Positions 1-10,316 of a stretch of 64,000 nt of DNA are shown here, in pieces; within the stretch, counting starts at the first letter, position 1; every line of letters starts with the position of its first letter. The stretch spans positions 17,306,372 to 17,370,371 of the forward strand of contig JAJEKV010000017.1 of NCBI GenBank assembly GCA_021234155.1, given 5' to 3'. The notes under the pieces were generated by a model. It had not been told where the DNA came from and did not search any database. It saw only the letters and a list, made by a program, of their open reading frames with translations. Source of the stretch: Isoetes taiwanensis. Taxonomy: Eukaryota; Streptophyta; Lycopodiopsida; Isoetales; Isoetaceae. Both the position numbers and the translations under genes were made by a program.

Positions 1-1
1 T

Positions 2-839
2 GACGACACTGCTGCCAGTACGGCCAAAGTACTTTACATGTATATCATCACGCATTTTGGTTGTCCAACGGAACTCGTCAGTGATCGTGGAGTTCATTTT
101 GTCAATCACACCATCAAAGAGCTGACGGATTATTTGCATATACATCACATAAAAAGCACCCCTTACTATCCTCAAGGGAATGGTTTGGCTGAAAGCACTA
201 ACAAGACTCTTATTACTATTCTGAAGAAAATATGTGATGCTTCTCGTACGGATTGGCAAGACAAACTACACACAGTTCTTTGGGCTTACAACACAAGTTT
301 CAAAATTGCTACTGGCCACACTCCTTTCAAGCTGGTATATGGCCAAGAGGCTCTCATGCCCTTTGAATATATTCTTCCGACTCTTCGTTTCCAACTGGCC
401 ACAGCACATAATCCACCTGCAGCCCTTCAAGAGCGTGTTTATCAACTTGAGCAGTTAGACGAACTTCGCCGCGATGCTTATCTTCGCGTCCTTACTGGGC
501 AACAGTTGAGGAAATCATGGCATGACAAACACCTCAAAGTAAAGCAGTTTAAAGAAGGAGATTTGGAAAAAAAATTCCAGGCAAGTTAAAATTTCGGTGG
601 CTTGGTCCATATCAGATTCTTCAAGTTGTGCAACCAAGTGTTTTCAAACTCGCTGAGTTAGATGGCACACCCCAAAGGGGCCATTTTTTTTAGAAACCAT
701 TATAGTTTATACTTTCGATTAAATCCCCCCTAAAACCCCCTTTCGTTCAGGTGCATATTCACAAGAGGGATGACGTAGAGCAGCGAGAGTTGTTGGATGG
801 GCATATCCAAGAGTTATTCATCGATTTGAACCGTACATA
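2..839 (+). pseudogene. Ty3/gypsy integrase C-terminal half, broken
   Basis: Reading from base 2 gives the middle and end of a retroviral-type integrase. The second catalytic Asp lies in the motif LVSDRG and the Glu in YYPQGNGLAESTNK, followed by the usual LHTVLWAYNT segment. The open frame stops at 589 after an A-run (EKKFQAS). In another frame the text continues with KFRWLGPYQIL, the GPY/F module of Ty3 integrases, and then with VHIHKRDDVEQRELLDG to a stop at 837-839. A frameshift in the A-run and a stop between about 690 and 750 break the gene. The zinc-binding N-terminus and first Asp lie outside the window. No LTR was found downstream, so the element's end is undefined. Confidence 0.85.
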
Positions 840-1429
840 GCAATCCTTATTTTTAGGGTCTACAAATTGAGGTGTGTTTCCAACTTGCAGGACACCATCT
901 GAGAATGATGATCATAAACAACCTACATATGAAAGATCTCCAGAAAAGAATCCTATAGTGTTGTGGATGTGTGTGCTTGATCAAGGTAACTATATAATCG
1001 ATAATCAAAGTCCACCAATTGTGAGAGTTTTCCTAATTAAAAGAGGTGGGTGACCAAAAAAAGGCTTAGGTATAGAACATGATTATATCCAGACTTTCGC
1101 AATTTGAATGTGATAAAACACAAGGTTTCACATGTTCTTTCTTATAGTTAAGAGATAGTTCTTTATCAATTCTACAATGACGTATACCTTATGGAAATAA
1201 TCTTTTATTCTAATACGACAATATCATTTATAAGATTGTTCATTCATTGCAAAAGCTGTAGTATAGATAATCATAATTATAGATTGGCACAATTTAAACA
1301 ATATTAGCATTAAACAACTCAATAGGCAGACAATGATATAAGACAACTGAATATTGTTTTTCTTTTTTTTTTTTTAAATCAAAATAATGACATACAAACT
1401 AATTTAATGGAATGATTGCTCGGCTCATT

Positions 1430-1760
1430 TGTTAGATAAACTTATATAATTCCTTTGAATTTAAAAGATATTAAAGATATGCCAAGTTGGATACTTGTTG
1501 TACTAGAAAATATTGTATATTGTCAATTGTCGGGTTAGAGGCGTGGCATTAAATGGTTCATATGCTTGAAAAACACATTAATATTTTCTAGCATTTTTTT
1601 AGACAATTTGCAAAATTTCCTTTAAATTTAAAAAAATTATTTCAAAGATATACCAATTTGCATATTCCTTCTATTGTATATTCCCAATGGGGTTAGGTAC
1701 GTGGCATGAAATGGTCCATATATGCCTGAAACAATTAACATTTGCTAGCATATTAATGCC
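1430..1760. repeat. Diverged tandem duplication, unit about 160 bp
   Basis: Two consecutive stretches share several blocks in the same order: a CCTTT(G/A)AATTTAAAA block, a TTGTATATT block, GGTTAG, and GTGGCATNAAATGGT followed by an ATATG(C)CTGAAA block. The second copy begins about 160 bases after the first. The rest of 840-1789 is AT-rich and I see no gene in it. Confidence 0.6.
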
Positions 1761-1789
1761 ATGTGTGTTGTTGCACTAAACCGAAAGCT

Positions 1790-2053
1790 ATGGATTCAAA
1801 GATATGTGTTATGATGGTGGTGATGATTTTGTTGACAGTTCATTCAAGCATAGGTACGTGCATTTACCAATTATGTTCTTCTTGTGTTATCTGAAGGTTT
1901 ATACATTTCATTTTTTCAGCTCAAAACAAAACGAATGTTGAATACGTGCAACTATCAAGTCGGCAAGCTACTTTTCACCGACTACTACTTTTGGATCAAG
2001 ATTATAATGGTCCTGTTCATAGCAAGCCCTCACCTGGAGGACCGAGAGCTTAA
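1790..2053 (+). CDS. Candidate secreted peptide precursor, two exons
   Basis: Exon 1 is 1790-1853 and exon 2 is 1920-2053. The 66-bp intron has a GTACGT donor and a TTTTTTCAG acceptor. The spliced reading encodes 65 residues. It starts with a signal peptide: MDSKIC, a hydrophobic core VMMVVMILLTV, and a likely cleavage after SSIA, which fits the small-residue rule at -3 and -1. About 43 mature residues follow, ending in DQDYNGPVHSKPSPGGPRA just before TAA. The end is rich in Pro, Gly and Ser and has an Asp-Tyr pair, as processed plant peptide hormones often have. SKPSPGGPRA shares S-x-P-S-P-x-G-P with the PIP1-type core, and DYxxP...PGxP is reminiscent of PSY-type sulfated peptides. Neither match is good enough to assign a family. 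The gene model is inferred from splice signals and frame only. It could be a chance reading, but a signal peptide joined in frame to such a tail is unlikely by chance. Confidence 0.5.
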
Positions 2054-2930
2054 ACTTCTAGTGTCTATTGCTTCGTTATTTACAATATAACTTGAATGGG
2101 CATCAAACTTAATCTTTGAAGTGCAACGATAAGCAAATTTCTATATTCTTTTTCTTTGCTAGTGACTATGTGAAAAGATGGATTAGACTATATCTTTACA
2201 TCTACAAGAAATTTATCGCGGCCGACGCGAACATTTCCTTTATTCAAAACTGTGCAGTTGGACCCCAGTTAATGTCCAACATTTTCTATTGCAATACCCA
2301 AGTGATTATGGATTAATATGAAGCAACTTAGTAGGATCTTATTATATCCTAACTTTAATTTAAAAATTACAAAGTACAATATTTAGTTTAGTCTTTTAAA
2401 AAGTTGGTCAATATTTTTTATTATTGAAGGTTCATGTGTTCACAAACATCAATTAGAATTATCAATTTGCAGAACTGAAGATGCCTCATCATCACTAGAA
2501 TGATATTTTTGCGAATAATATAAATTACGAAATAAATCTAAGAGGAGCTCCAATACAACATCTTTCGACACAAAGGCTGGTGAGTAACCAAAGATGCTCA
2601 TCCACCATCCATGAAAGTAATCTAGATTTATAGTCTTCTTTCATCTGTGCCATGTCTGCAAATCAAAATATAATTGCAAATTAACTCAAATGTTAGCTAT
2701 AGTTTCACACAACGATAGAATCCACATACGCATTATGCCAAGATTAAGGAGCATTGGTCCCTAAATAATGAAGAAAGCAACCATGGTTTATAAACAACAC
2801 ATTTGCAACATGTATGAACTGATTAAAGAGCATCTGTGGCGATGAGGCATTCGATCTAGTAACACTATTTCATATGTAGAAAAAAAGTTTCGAATCTAAC
2901 CAAAGAGGATGAAGTGGCTCTTACAAATCA
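2054..2930. other. Non-coding AT-rich stretch
   Basis: No reading frame of recognisable content. It lies between the candidate peptide gene and the first recognisable residues of Ty3 element A. Some of 2580-2930 may be decayed gag of that element, but I could not align it. Confidence 0.5.
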
Positions 2931-2939
2931 CATTGAGAA

Positions 2940-3951
2940 GCATGTGTTGACCCAAGAAGATTATGACTAGGATGTGTGGCCAGAATGGGTAATAAAGTAT
3001 TAACCAAAGTGCTGTTAGATGGGGGATCACCACTTAATGTGATGTCTCATCACATTATGAGATATTATGTGGTCTGGATATTGATAAGAAGAAGAAGAGA
3101 TTTTAACCCTAAAATCCTTTTCTAATACTAAAATTAACCCTATGGGAATTGTGACTAATGTGCCAATTGATGTAGAAGGAATTATTGTGGCCGCTAATTT
3201 TATGGTGGTTGCATTTGAAGGTATTGATGAAAAATCTGATATTTATGACCTACTTTTGGGAAGAAAATGGTTGTCCACAATGGATGCAAGACCTGTATGA
3301 TCAAAAGGAGAATGCACCATATCCAATGGGAAAACGAAGGCAACTCTCTACAACAAAGTTGGAGAATTTGAAGCTCTAAACTTCATTAAAGAGGATATTT
3401 TGGTACCAAATTCCTGTGGTGAGTATGAGCTTGCTGCCTCTGATCAAATATCAAAGCCAAAACTGTCCATGGAGGTGAACTTGTCTAAAGGTGAAAATTT
3501 TTCTTTTTTATGGTTTGATGGAGGTGTTTCTAAAAGGTTGAGTGTGGCTTCTTCTGCTGCAATTCACAAAGATTCTTCCAATAGATTGTTGGATAAAGTA
3601 GGCAGGATTTTCCCTAATATTACTTCTAACATGGTAGAGTATAAAGTTCTTATAGTAGCTTTGCAAGAAGCCAAGCATCTAGGTATAAACAACATTGTTA
3701 TTTTTTGTGACTCATAATTGGTTTGTAGACAGGTCTTGGGAGAATATCAAGCAAAAAATGAACACATGATCTTGCTAAGAGATAAGGAATTGGAAGAATA
3801 GGCAGGTTTTGACTCTTGGAAATTGTGCCACGTGCCAAGAGAACAAAATTGTGAAGCAGATGCATTGTGTAGGAGTGTTCTGCTTGAACACTTAGCTGAA
3901 GGAGCAATAAAGGAGGAGGACTTAGAAAAGCATGATCTGCAACCGCTGTAT
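2940..3951 (+). pseudogene. Ty3 element A, protease and RNase H part
   Basis: A decayed pol region. Near 3000 a frame reads VLLDGGSPLNVMSHHIM, the aspartic protease site with D-G-G in place of D-T/S-G, matching VLLDGGSSLNVMPYH in element B of this window. From about 3130 come DIYDLLLGRKWLSTMDARP and SKGECTISNG. From about 3500 follows a ribonuclease H-like domain: FLWFDGGVSKRL (first Asp), NMVEYKVLIVALQEA (Glu), IVIFCDS (second Asp) and NCEADALCRS (last Asp). A stop (TAA) follows FCDS, a TGA lies at about 3298, and there are frameshifts. The RNase H domain comes before the reverse transcriptase, as in element B. The reading is cut at 3951 by insertion of an LTR element and resumes at 7809. 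The last five bases, 3947-3951 (TGTAT), are the target duplication. Confidence 0.8.
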
Positions 3952-4409
3952 TGTTGAACCTGGTTCCCCATCCAGGCCAACACCCATATAATTTCATCTG
4001 AATACCATAGCCAAAAATCAAGACTTGCAACAAGATTTATCTTTCAACAAGATTTATCTTCCATTAAAAGGAACTAAATACAAAATACAACAAGAAACTC
4101 CCTTGCAAGGGCCTTCAACATAAGGATGAGGAGGCTGCCACCCTCCTCATATGAGCATTGCCACCATGCTCCAATGAAGAAACGTGAAGGGAAGAGGAGG
4201 AGATAGTATCTCCTCAACACATTTAAGGTTTTTTCCAATAAATCTTAGCCAACCATTGCATCCCACCTCTTCATCATAACCTTCCATTTTGCCTCTTCAT
4301 CTTAACCTTCAATTTCCACCACTTAATCCCAACCCTTAAAATCAACCATTATAATATGCCCCAATTATGTTGGCCTACAAAAACATGTTGAACCACTTGT
4401 GGTTCAACA
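3952..4409. repeat. Left LTR of the non-autonomous element
   Basis: TGTTGAACC...GGTTCAACA, 458 bp. It carries the roughly 35-bp segment missing from the right copy. Near its end the sequence AACATGTTGAACCACTTGTGG repeats the LTR start, forming a short inverted structure with the final GGTTCAACA. Confidence 0.9.
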
Positions 4410-4509
4410 TTATGCCCCAAAAAGATGCGGGGCGGCCCCCTCGGCCCAACACATAATATAGCACTTAAAGATACATTATGAAGTACACATAAATGAGCTG
4501 GGCACATCC

Positions 4510-4830
4510 ACACGCCCGCACTGGCTACTTTGGCTATGGACCACGTGTGGATAACCATACTCAACAAGTCCAAGAAAGGTACTCCCAACATTCGCACTGG
4601 CTACTGTGGCTCTGGTCCACGCAGAAGTAACCCTCCTTGGCAAAATAATATAATAAAGTTCTATAAAATAGCATCATTAGTGCATGTCATACATTGGCAA
4701 AACCTTAGGGTGTCCCAACAAGAACCATGGGGTGCCCAACAAAACCATGGGGAATATCCGCAATAGCAAACAAACGGTGGGGGCAATGGTTGAAGTGTTG
4801 CACAAAACCGTGGGGTGCCCCAAAAATAAT
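4510..4830. repeat. Short imperfect repeats inside the LTR element
   Basis: CGCACTGGCTACT(T/G)TGGCT recurs at about 4518 and 4592. Versions of AACC(A/G)TGGGGTGCCC recur at about 4723 and 4807, with a further ACCATGGGG at about 4743. These are local duplications with no coding content. Confidence 0.6.
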
Positions 4831-5013
4831 TGGCTCTAAAATAATGTTTCTGCAATGATAAGATAGAAAAAAGAGGAAAATAAAACTCTTAGGGTTAGGG
4901 CATGCGATTGGAATGCATCAGGAAGGCAGGCGGTGGATCGGAAGAGGCAAAAATAGAATGAGGTAACTTATGGCAGAGTAAACAGTGGCGATGCAGATGT
5001 AAGATTTGGCTAT

Positions 5014-6508
5014 TGTGACGTTCCAGTACGATATACGGTCTCAAGACATTATACCGCATGCTGCCGCCACGAAATCCGCATACCGGCCGTCCGGTCGGCG
5101 GTAATGCCGACGTATACCCAAGCAAGGACGTCCTAGGGGGCAACTTGCAATGGTGCACACACTTAGCAATGCGCGCACCTTTAGACCTTTAACCCATTAA
5201 AGGTAGACCAAGGGTCATGGAAAACCCTAAACCTAACTGATAGCCTACAAAAGGCATCAAACCCTAACATTCCCCTTTTCACCCACAGACCTTCCGAGCT
5301 CCAATTCGCGCGCCTGAGGAGTCAATTCCAACTCCCACGATCTGCCTGTGCGCCCCAGCTAGTCAGATCTCCTTTCCGACCGCATCTCGAGCGTAAGCGC
5401 AACATGGACGCCAATTGAGGAGGAGTGAACCCGGGGATCAGGTATTTAGTCGATTGAATAGCATAAACCTTATTCCAGCCGAAACCAAGAGGGTTTAGCC
5501 TATTAAATCACCCCTAGTAGCCAAGAAGATCCCGAGATTGACTCTAACTAAAGAACCTAACTCTATGTATGATATAGATTAGTCTTATTCTTTAGTTCTA
5601 TGATGATGTGATGGACGGATGAATTCTGTGAACTCACTGTATTGGGAAGGGGGTTAGAGACTTGAAGCTTAGTAGATGATGCCCCTAGATAGTCCCTCTT
5701 AGTGCATTACTAGATTTCGGCTGTGTGGTACAAGAACCCCACCGGTTGTGGGTGGAGGGGCCAGGACCGGCTTAGAATGAGGTTCGTGTTCGACCCTTGA
5801 CCGATCCCTATGGTGTGTTAGTTTCTACCGGGGATCGAGTGACTAGGTCTAATGGCTTGCCACCGAGTGTGGGTAGGGCATGGGCTCGACACCCGTGGGG
5901 TGGAGTTCACCTTCCCAATGGGTTAAGTCGAATAAGGGCAAGTGGTCCTCTAGTCACCTTGGGTCAGCATGTAGATCTGGAGGGAGCGATCTCTACCGCC
6001 CCATCCGGGACCGGGGGAGATGTAACGGAATAGCCCTTTGGCTATGCACCCGTGGAACTCTGATCCAGGTCCCAACACTCTTCAACCTACTCGCAAAGTG
6101 TGCACGGGAGGGGCGGATGGAGTGGACAACCCAATGCCATGTTCTTATGCCAGCCCGATTCTGTCTGCAATGAACTATGGAGACCCAAGCCTGTCAGTCC
6201 ATCCCCTGTGCCTGAGCCTTGTAGGAACTTCCTTTGTATTGTGCTGATCTTTGTCTATGCAGATGTTAGTGTACCACCCTTCGAGGTGGATATATGATGT
6301 TATGTTACTGACATGTATGTTTACGCTTCCGCAGCTAGGTAGGCCCCGAGGGAGACGGGGTAAAATGACCCCTTCATTCTTCCCCACTGTGGATTCCAGA
6401 TTGTCACAGTGATCTGTGGAGGGCCCTATATCAGTATGGAGCTGGTATGGGGGATGAACTCCTGGTTGTATACGGTGCGAGCATCGTATACGAGTAGGGG
6501 ACGTCACA
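5014..6508. mobile_element. Solo LTR, 1495 bp, TSD GCTAT
   Basis: The block starts TGTGACGT and ends ACGTCACA, a perfect 8-bp inverted pair, and is flanked by GCTAT at 5009-5013 and 6509-6513. No second LTR or internal region is present, so it is a solo LTR left by recombination. It belongs to the same family as 8244-9893: both share blocks such as GGGCGGATGGAGTGG(A/T)CAACCC, a CCCCTAG(A)TAGTCCCT(C)TTAGT-like block, and TTTA(C/T)GCTTCCGC near the 3' end. It lies inside the non-autonomous element and so is younger than it. The short open frames inside it are not genes. Confidence 0.9.
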
Positions 6509-7386
6509 GCTATGGCGTCAAATGATTTTGTAGCCGCTTCAATACAGTAGTCTGGCAGAGAAGAAATCGATTACGGTGGAGATGGATTCCGGCAAAGAGC
6601 TCAACACTGGCAGAGTAGACGAGGCGTGCAAGAAGAAAAAACTCATTTCTCACTTTTTTTTCTTTTTCCCGTTTGTGCAGATGACCATTTGGCTTGTTTT
6701 TTTGCAGGTAGAGTCCGCCGAAGAGTATCAGACAGAGAAATATATGAAGAGGATCAGGCAGAGAAATATATACAAGGGTCTTACAAATGTAGTGGCTGGG
6801 TCTTCAAGAAAACACGCTGCTACACCTTAACTCATAAGACTCATATGGGTCTTCTACAAAATAACTCTGCTGCATCTACTTCCATCATTAAAGCTTGAAT
6901 TTTTCTTCAACCATAGCTCATTGGGGAAGAAAACCTGAGAAGCATTTTGACTGTTTTAAGTGCAGAGTCAGCAGAAGCACAGCAAGGATTTTAAATTGCG
7001 CTGATAAAGCTCCAAGTCATGGTAAGCTTCTGCTTCTGTGCCCATAGACCGACTGTTTAGTTTAACACTTCAAGCATAGTTGCAGATACTAGATCACTGC
7101 ATAGATGAGGCTGCAAATCGGAATTGCCACACAAGAGCTGCTGCATATATCTTCTGCCCAAACATATCTCGGTTACTCTGTTCTAAAATTTTAGTATTCT
7201 GAAAAGCCAAGGCCACAGTGCTTTGAAAAGCCAAGGCCTTAGAAATACATCGAGATATGCTCTAGCAATCTGCAACACTGGACAGTATTCTGAGAACAGC
7301 ACTAAATTCAATATTCTGAGAGCAGAAATCCTTCTAGCACATAAAAACCTTTGGGCAAGCTTGGAGTCCCACCCGGAGTGCCATAA
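6509..7386. other. Remaining interior of the non-autonomous element
   Basis: No conserved coding content. There are small duplications: CAGAGAAATATAT at about 6737 and 6760, and TGAAAAGCCAAGGCC at about 7200 and 7223. Confidence 0.5.
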
Positions 7387-7808
7387 TGTTGAACCTGGTT
7401 TCCCATCCAGGCCAACACCCATATAATTTCATCTGAATACCATAGCCAAAAATCAAGACTTGCAACAAGATTTATCTTTCAACAAAATTTATCTTCCATT
7501 AAAAGGAACTAAATACAAAATACAACAGGAAACTCCCTTGCAAGGGCCTTCAACATAAGGATGAGGAGGCTGCCACCCTCCTCATATGAGCATTGCCACC
7601 ATGCTCCAATGAAGAAACGTGAAGGGAAGAGGAGGAGATAGTATCTCCTCAACACATTTAAGGTTTTTTCCAATAATCTTAGCCAACCATTGCATCCCAC
7701 TTAACCTTCAATTTCCACCACTTAATCCCAACCCTTAAAATCAACCATTATAATATGCCCCAATTATGTTGGCCTACAAAAACATGTTGAACCACTTGTG
7801 GTTCAACA
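7387..7808. repeat. Right LTR of the non-autonomous element
   Basis: TGTTGAACC...GGTTCAACA, 422 bp, almost identical to 3952-4409 except for one gap of about 35 bp. It is followed directly by the target duplication TGTAT at 7809-7813. Confidence 0.9.
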
Positions 7809-8243
7809 TGTATCTGATCTTGGTCATAAATGCAAGTGAGGAAAAACGGGTAAAAGAGGTAAAAGTTCAAAAAAAGGTCAAGATAGAACATTGTATGTTG
7901 GTGACTTGTTCAAAGAGGAAGATGAGTATTTTGTGGCTAAATTCTTTGATGAATGGAAAGATGTGTTTGTTTGGGATTATAATGAGTTGATTGGTGTTGA
8001 CAAAGGTGTGTGTGAATTTGAAATAAAGATTAAGGAAGGTATGAAGCCTGTCATGCAGAAACTAAGGAGGATAAATGCATCTTTGCTTGGCCTGGTCAAG
8101 GAAGAATTATATAAGATGAAAGATGCTGGTGTGATATCAGAGATAGTAAATCCATAATGGTTGTCTTGCATGGTACCTGTGGAAAAATATAATAAAATAA
8201 TTAGAATTTGCATTGATTATAGAGATTTAAACAAGGTAACCAT
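7809..8243 (+). pseudogene. Ty3 element A continued: start of reverse transcriptase
   Basis: Removing the inserted element and one TGTAT joins the element A text back together. From about 7890 it reads VGDLFKEEDEYFVAKFFDEW and KPVMQKLRRINASL, then (after TAA at 8155-8157, within IVNP*WLSCMVPV) IRICIDYRDLNKVTI. These align with VDYRDLNKATIKDCYPL of element B. A frameshift lies near 7880-7890. The reading ends exactly where the next LTR begins at 8244. The rest of RT, the palm YxDD and the integrase of this element are not seen beyond that LTR. Confidence 0.85.
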
Positions 8244-9893
8244 TGTGGCATTCCAGGGAAATATACGCCATAAATAGGTATATTTCTAGGTCCGTCACTA
8301 TACAAGTCTATCTCCATAGCCTTGTATACCTTAGTTAGTGGCACTAGGGGGTATGACTAAGTTATTCATATAACTTAGCCAACCTTAGGCTAAGACTATT
8401 TTCCACATGGCCTTGATCTATTGGGCACCTGCCAGACAGAAGCACCCTATTGGAGCCACGTGGCAGGTGCCATCAACCCTAACCTATAAATGGCCAAACC
8501 CTAACCCTAGGCCATTGTTTTGGCTCCAACGGTTTGGGAACCCTTTTCGCGCTTGAAACTCCGTTTCGAGAATCGTCTGCTGTGGCATAGCCTAGCACAG
8601 TAATAGCCCCTAGAGCGTGTGCACGTCAGTAGGAATGGGAGCTACTTCGACCACCTTGAAGACCATGGAGACGCCGGGAGTAGAAGGGAGTTCCTCAGGA
8701 GCAGGTTGGGTTGGAGTTCTTTGTAGATCATCTAGAAGTTAGGACTCCAGATGAGCCAGTATTTCGTATCTCTAGTAAAGCCTTCCTATAACCTTCAGTC
8801 TAGACCTTGAACCCTAATCAATAAACCCTAATTGTAAGTTAGATGTGTATGATCAGGTTTAGATGTTATTCTCATTATTATCATGTTATGTGGATATGTG
8901 ATGTTGGTTGATCATGTTTGCTCCTCTTGTATCGGAAAGAGGGTGTAGAGACCTAGTAGCCATTACTTAGTGATGCTCCTAGTTTAGTCCCTTTAGTTCC
9001 TATTATTATGCGGCCTGTGCATAGGAACCCACCAGGCTATGGGGGCTATGATATGACTCAACACCAGATAACGGGGCTAGAGGTGAAGTGGAGGGAGGGT
9101 CCCTGCTGAGCGCAGCTACTGGGGACCCCATAGCGGGCTAGGCCTATGGCCGGTCACTTCGAGTGGGCCGGGTATGGGTCCGACACATCTTGGGGCAATG
9201 GTGTCGCCCTGCCTCTCAAGAGCTACAGGTGACGGCCTGGCTCTTGTTTTGGGGGGTTAAATCGGGTAAGAATCGTGTGTCGCCACGATTCTCTAGCCGC
9301 CCGTGGAACCTCTAGAACCTGGGAAGGGGAGATGGAACCCTTCCTACCTCGTCGGACCGGGGAGATGCAACCTAGAGCAGTCTCAATGGGTGATACCATG
9401 AGATTGCATATTCGGAAGGCTAGAGTCGCACCAGAGCCCGATCTAGCCCATCTGCAAAGTATGCACAGGAAGGGCGGATGGAGTGGTCAACCCTAGCCAT
9501 TGTCTACAGCCAGCCCCGCCATTGTTATGCTTCGGTCTGCTCTATCTTGTGGCCTAGCCGTCAGTCTACCTCCCCCTGAGTCCGAGCCTTGGGTAGGAGC
9601 TCTCATGTTTTACGACATATGTTTATCTCTATTGTATCCATGGATGTATGGATGTGCTACCCTTCGTGGTAGTTTGATGTATTGTTGTTGCTAGTTCTGA
9701 CATTGTTTATGCTTCCGCTATTATAGGAGCCCATAGGGGAAGGGCGCGCAAGACACCTTCATGTCCTCTTCCCGCATTAGGGATACCCTGGAGTGCGGGA
9801 TAGACGGAGGGCCCGCTATGGTCGAAGGACCGGATGGGGGATTTCCTACGAAGCATGTGGCTAGGCGCCGTATATTTTGTAGGGAGCGTTACA
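8244..9893 (+). mobile_element. LTR of the solo-LTR family with primer site behind it
   Basis: Starts TGTGGCATTCCAGG and ends AGCGTTACA. It shares internal blocks with the solo LTR at 5014-6508. It is followed at once by ATGGTATCAAAGCCATG, a near match to the common plant primer site TGGTATCAGAGC, complementary to the initiator Met tRNA. This LTR is therefore a left (5') LTR of a plus-strand element whose body is mostly lost. It interrupts element A at the RT motif DLNKVTI. A partner LTR and TSD cannot be checked because the element's right end is not visible. Confidence 0.82.
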
Positions 9894-9894
9894 A

Positions 9895-9907
9895 TGGTAT
9901 CAAAGCC
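9895..9907 (+). promoter_or_regulatory. Primer-binding site for initiator Met tRNA
   Basis: TGGTATCAAAGCC begins two bases after the LTR end and differs by one base from the canonical plant PBS TGGTATCAGAGCC. It fixes the orientation of this element as plus. Confidence 0.75.
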
Positions 9908-10302
9908 ATGTTCTTGGTTCACCAAGAACTAGCACTAACCATATCCCTAGTTAAGTAGTCTAACCGGCCTAATAGGGTGTTGGATGAATTACACCATTGA
10001 ACCTCAAAAATGGGAGGAAATTTTTTTCTCCTAGGTAGTGGGGTCGTAAAGTTAGGGTAAGTTGTCAGATGCAGGAAAAAGAATGAGTCAAATTAATATT
10101 CTAGTAAAATTGGAGTGGATTTTATGCATGAGAATCAAATTTCACCCAAAATGGATCGAAGAATCATCCCAATCCAAGACCCGGGTGAAAAATGTCGCAA
10201 ATCCATAATTAACACCCCAAGCCATTAGAAAAATTCGGATTTTAATTATAATACAGTAATAACTATATATATTAATAAGTATAAAGTGGTGTAATTAATA
10301 GG
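9908..10302. other. Remnant of the element's untranslated leader, no gene
   Basis: No frame with recognisable content. The sequence becomes AT-rich towards the LINE target site at 10303. The end of the LTR element cannot be placed. Confidence 0.5.
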
Positions 10303-10316
10303 GGGGGCTAATTAAT

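Larger units (their letters stand above)
3952..7808. mobile_element. Non-autonomous LTR retroelement, TSD TGTAT
   Basis: Direct repeats at 3952-4409 (458 bp) and 7387-7808 (422 bp) are almost identical apart from a gap of about 35 bp around 4265/7700. Both begin TGTTGAACC and end GGTTCAACA, an inverted terminal pair. The element is flanked by TGTAT at 3947-3951 and 7809-7813. The interior of nearly 3 kb has no gag or pol frame, and 1.5 kb of it is a later solo LTR. I see no convincing tRNA primer site directly after the left LTR and no clear polypurine tract before the right one, so the element's orientation is undetermined. It is best called a TRIM/LARD-like element mobilised in trans. It sits inside the pol gene of element A. 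Confidence 0.9.

Noticed and set aside
1790-2053. CLE or IDA peptide identity for the small secreted protein
   Set aside because: The C-terminus lacks the CLE pattern (RxVPxGPxPxH) and the IDA ending (PPSxPSKRHN).
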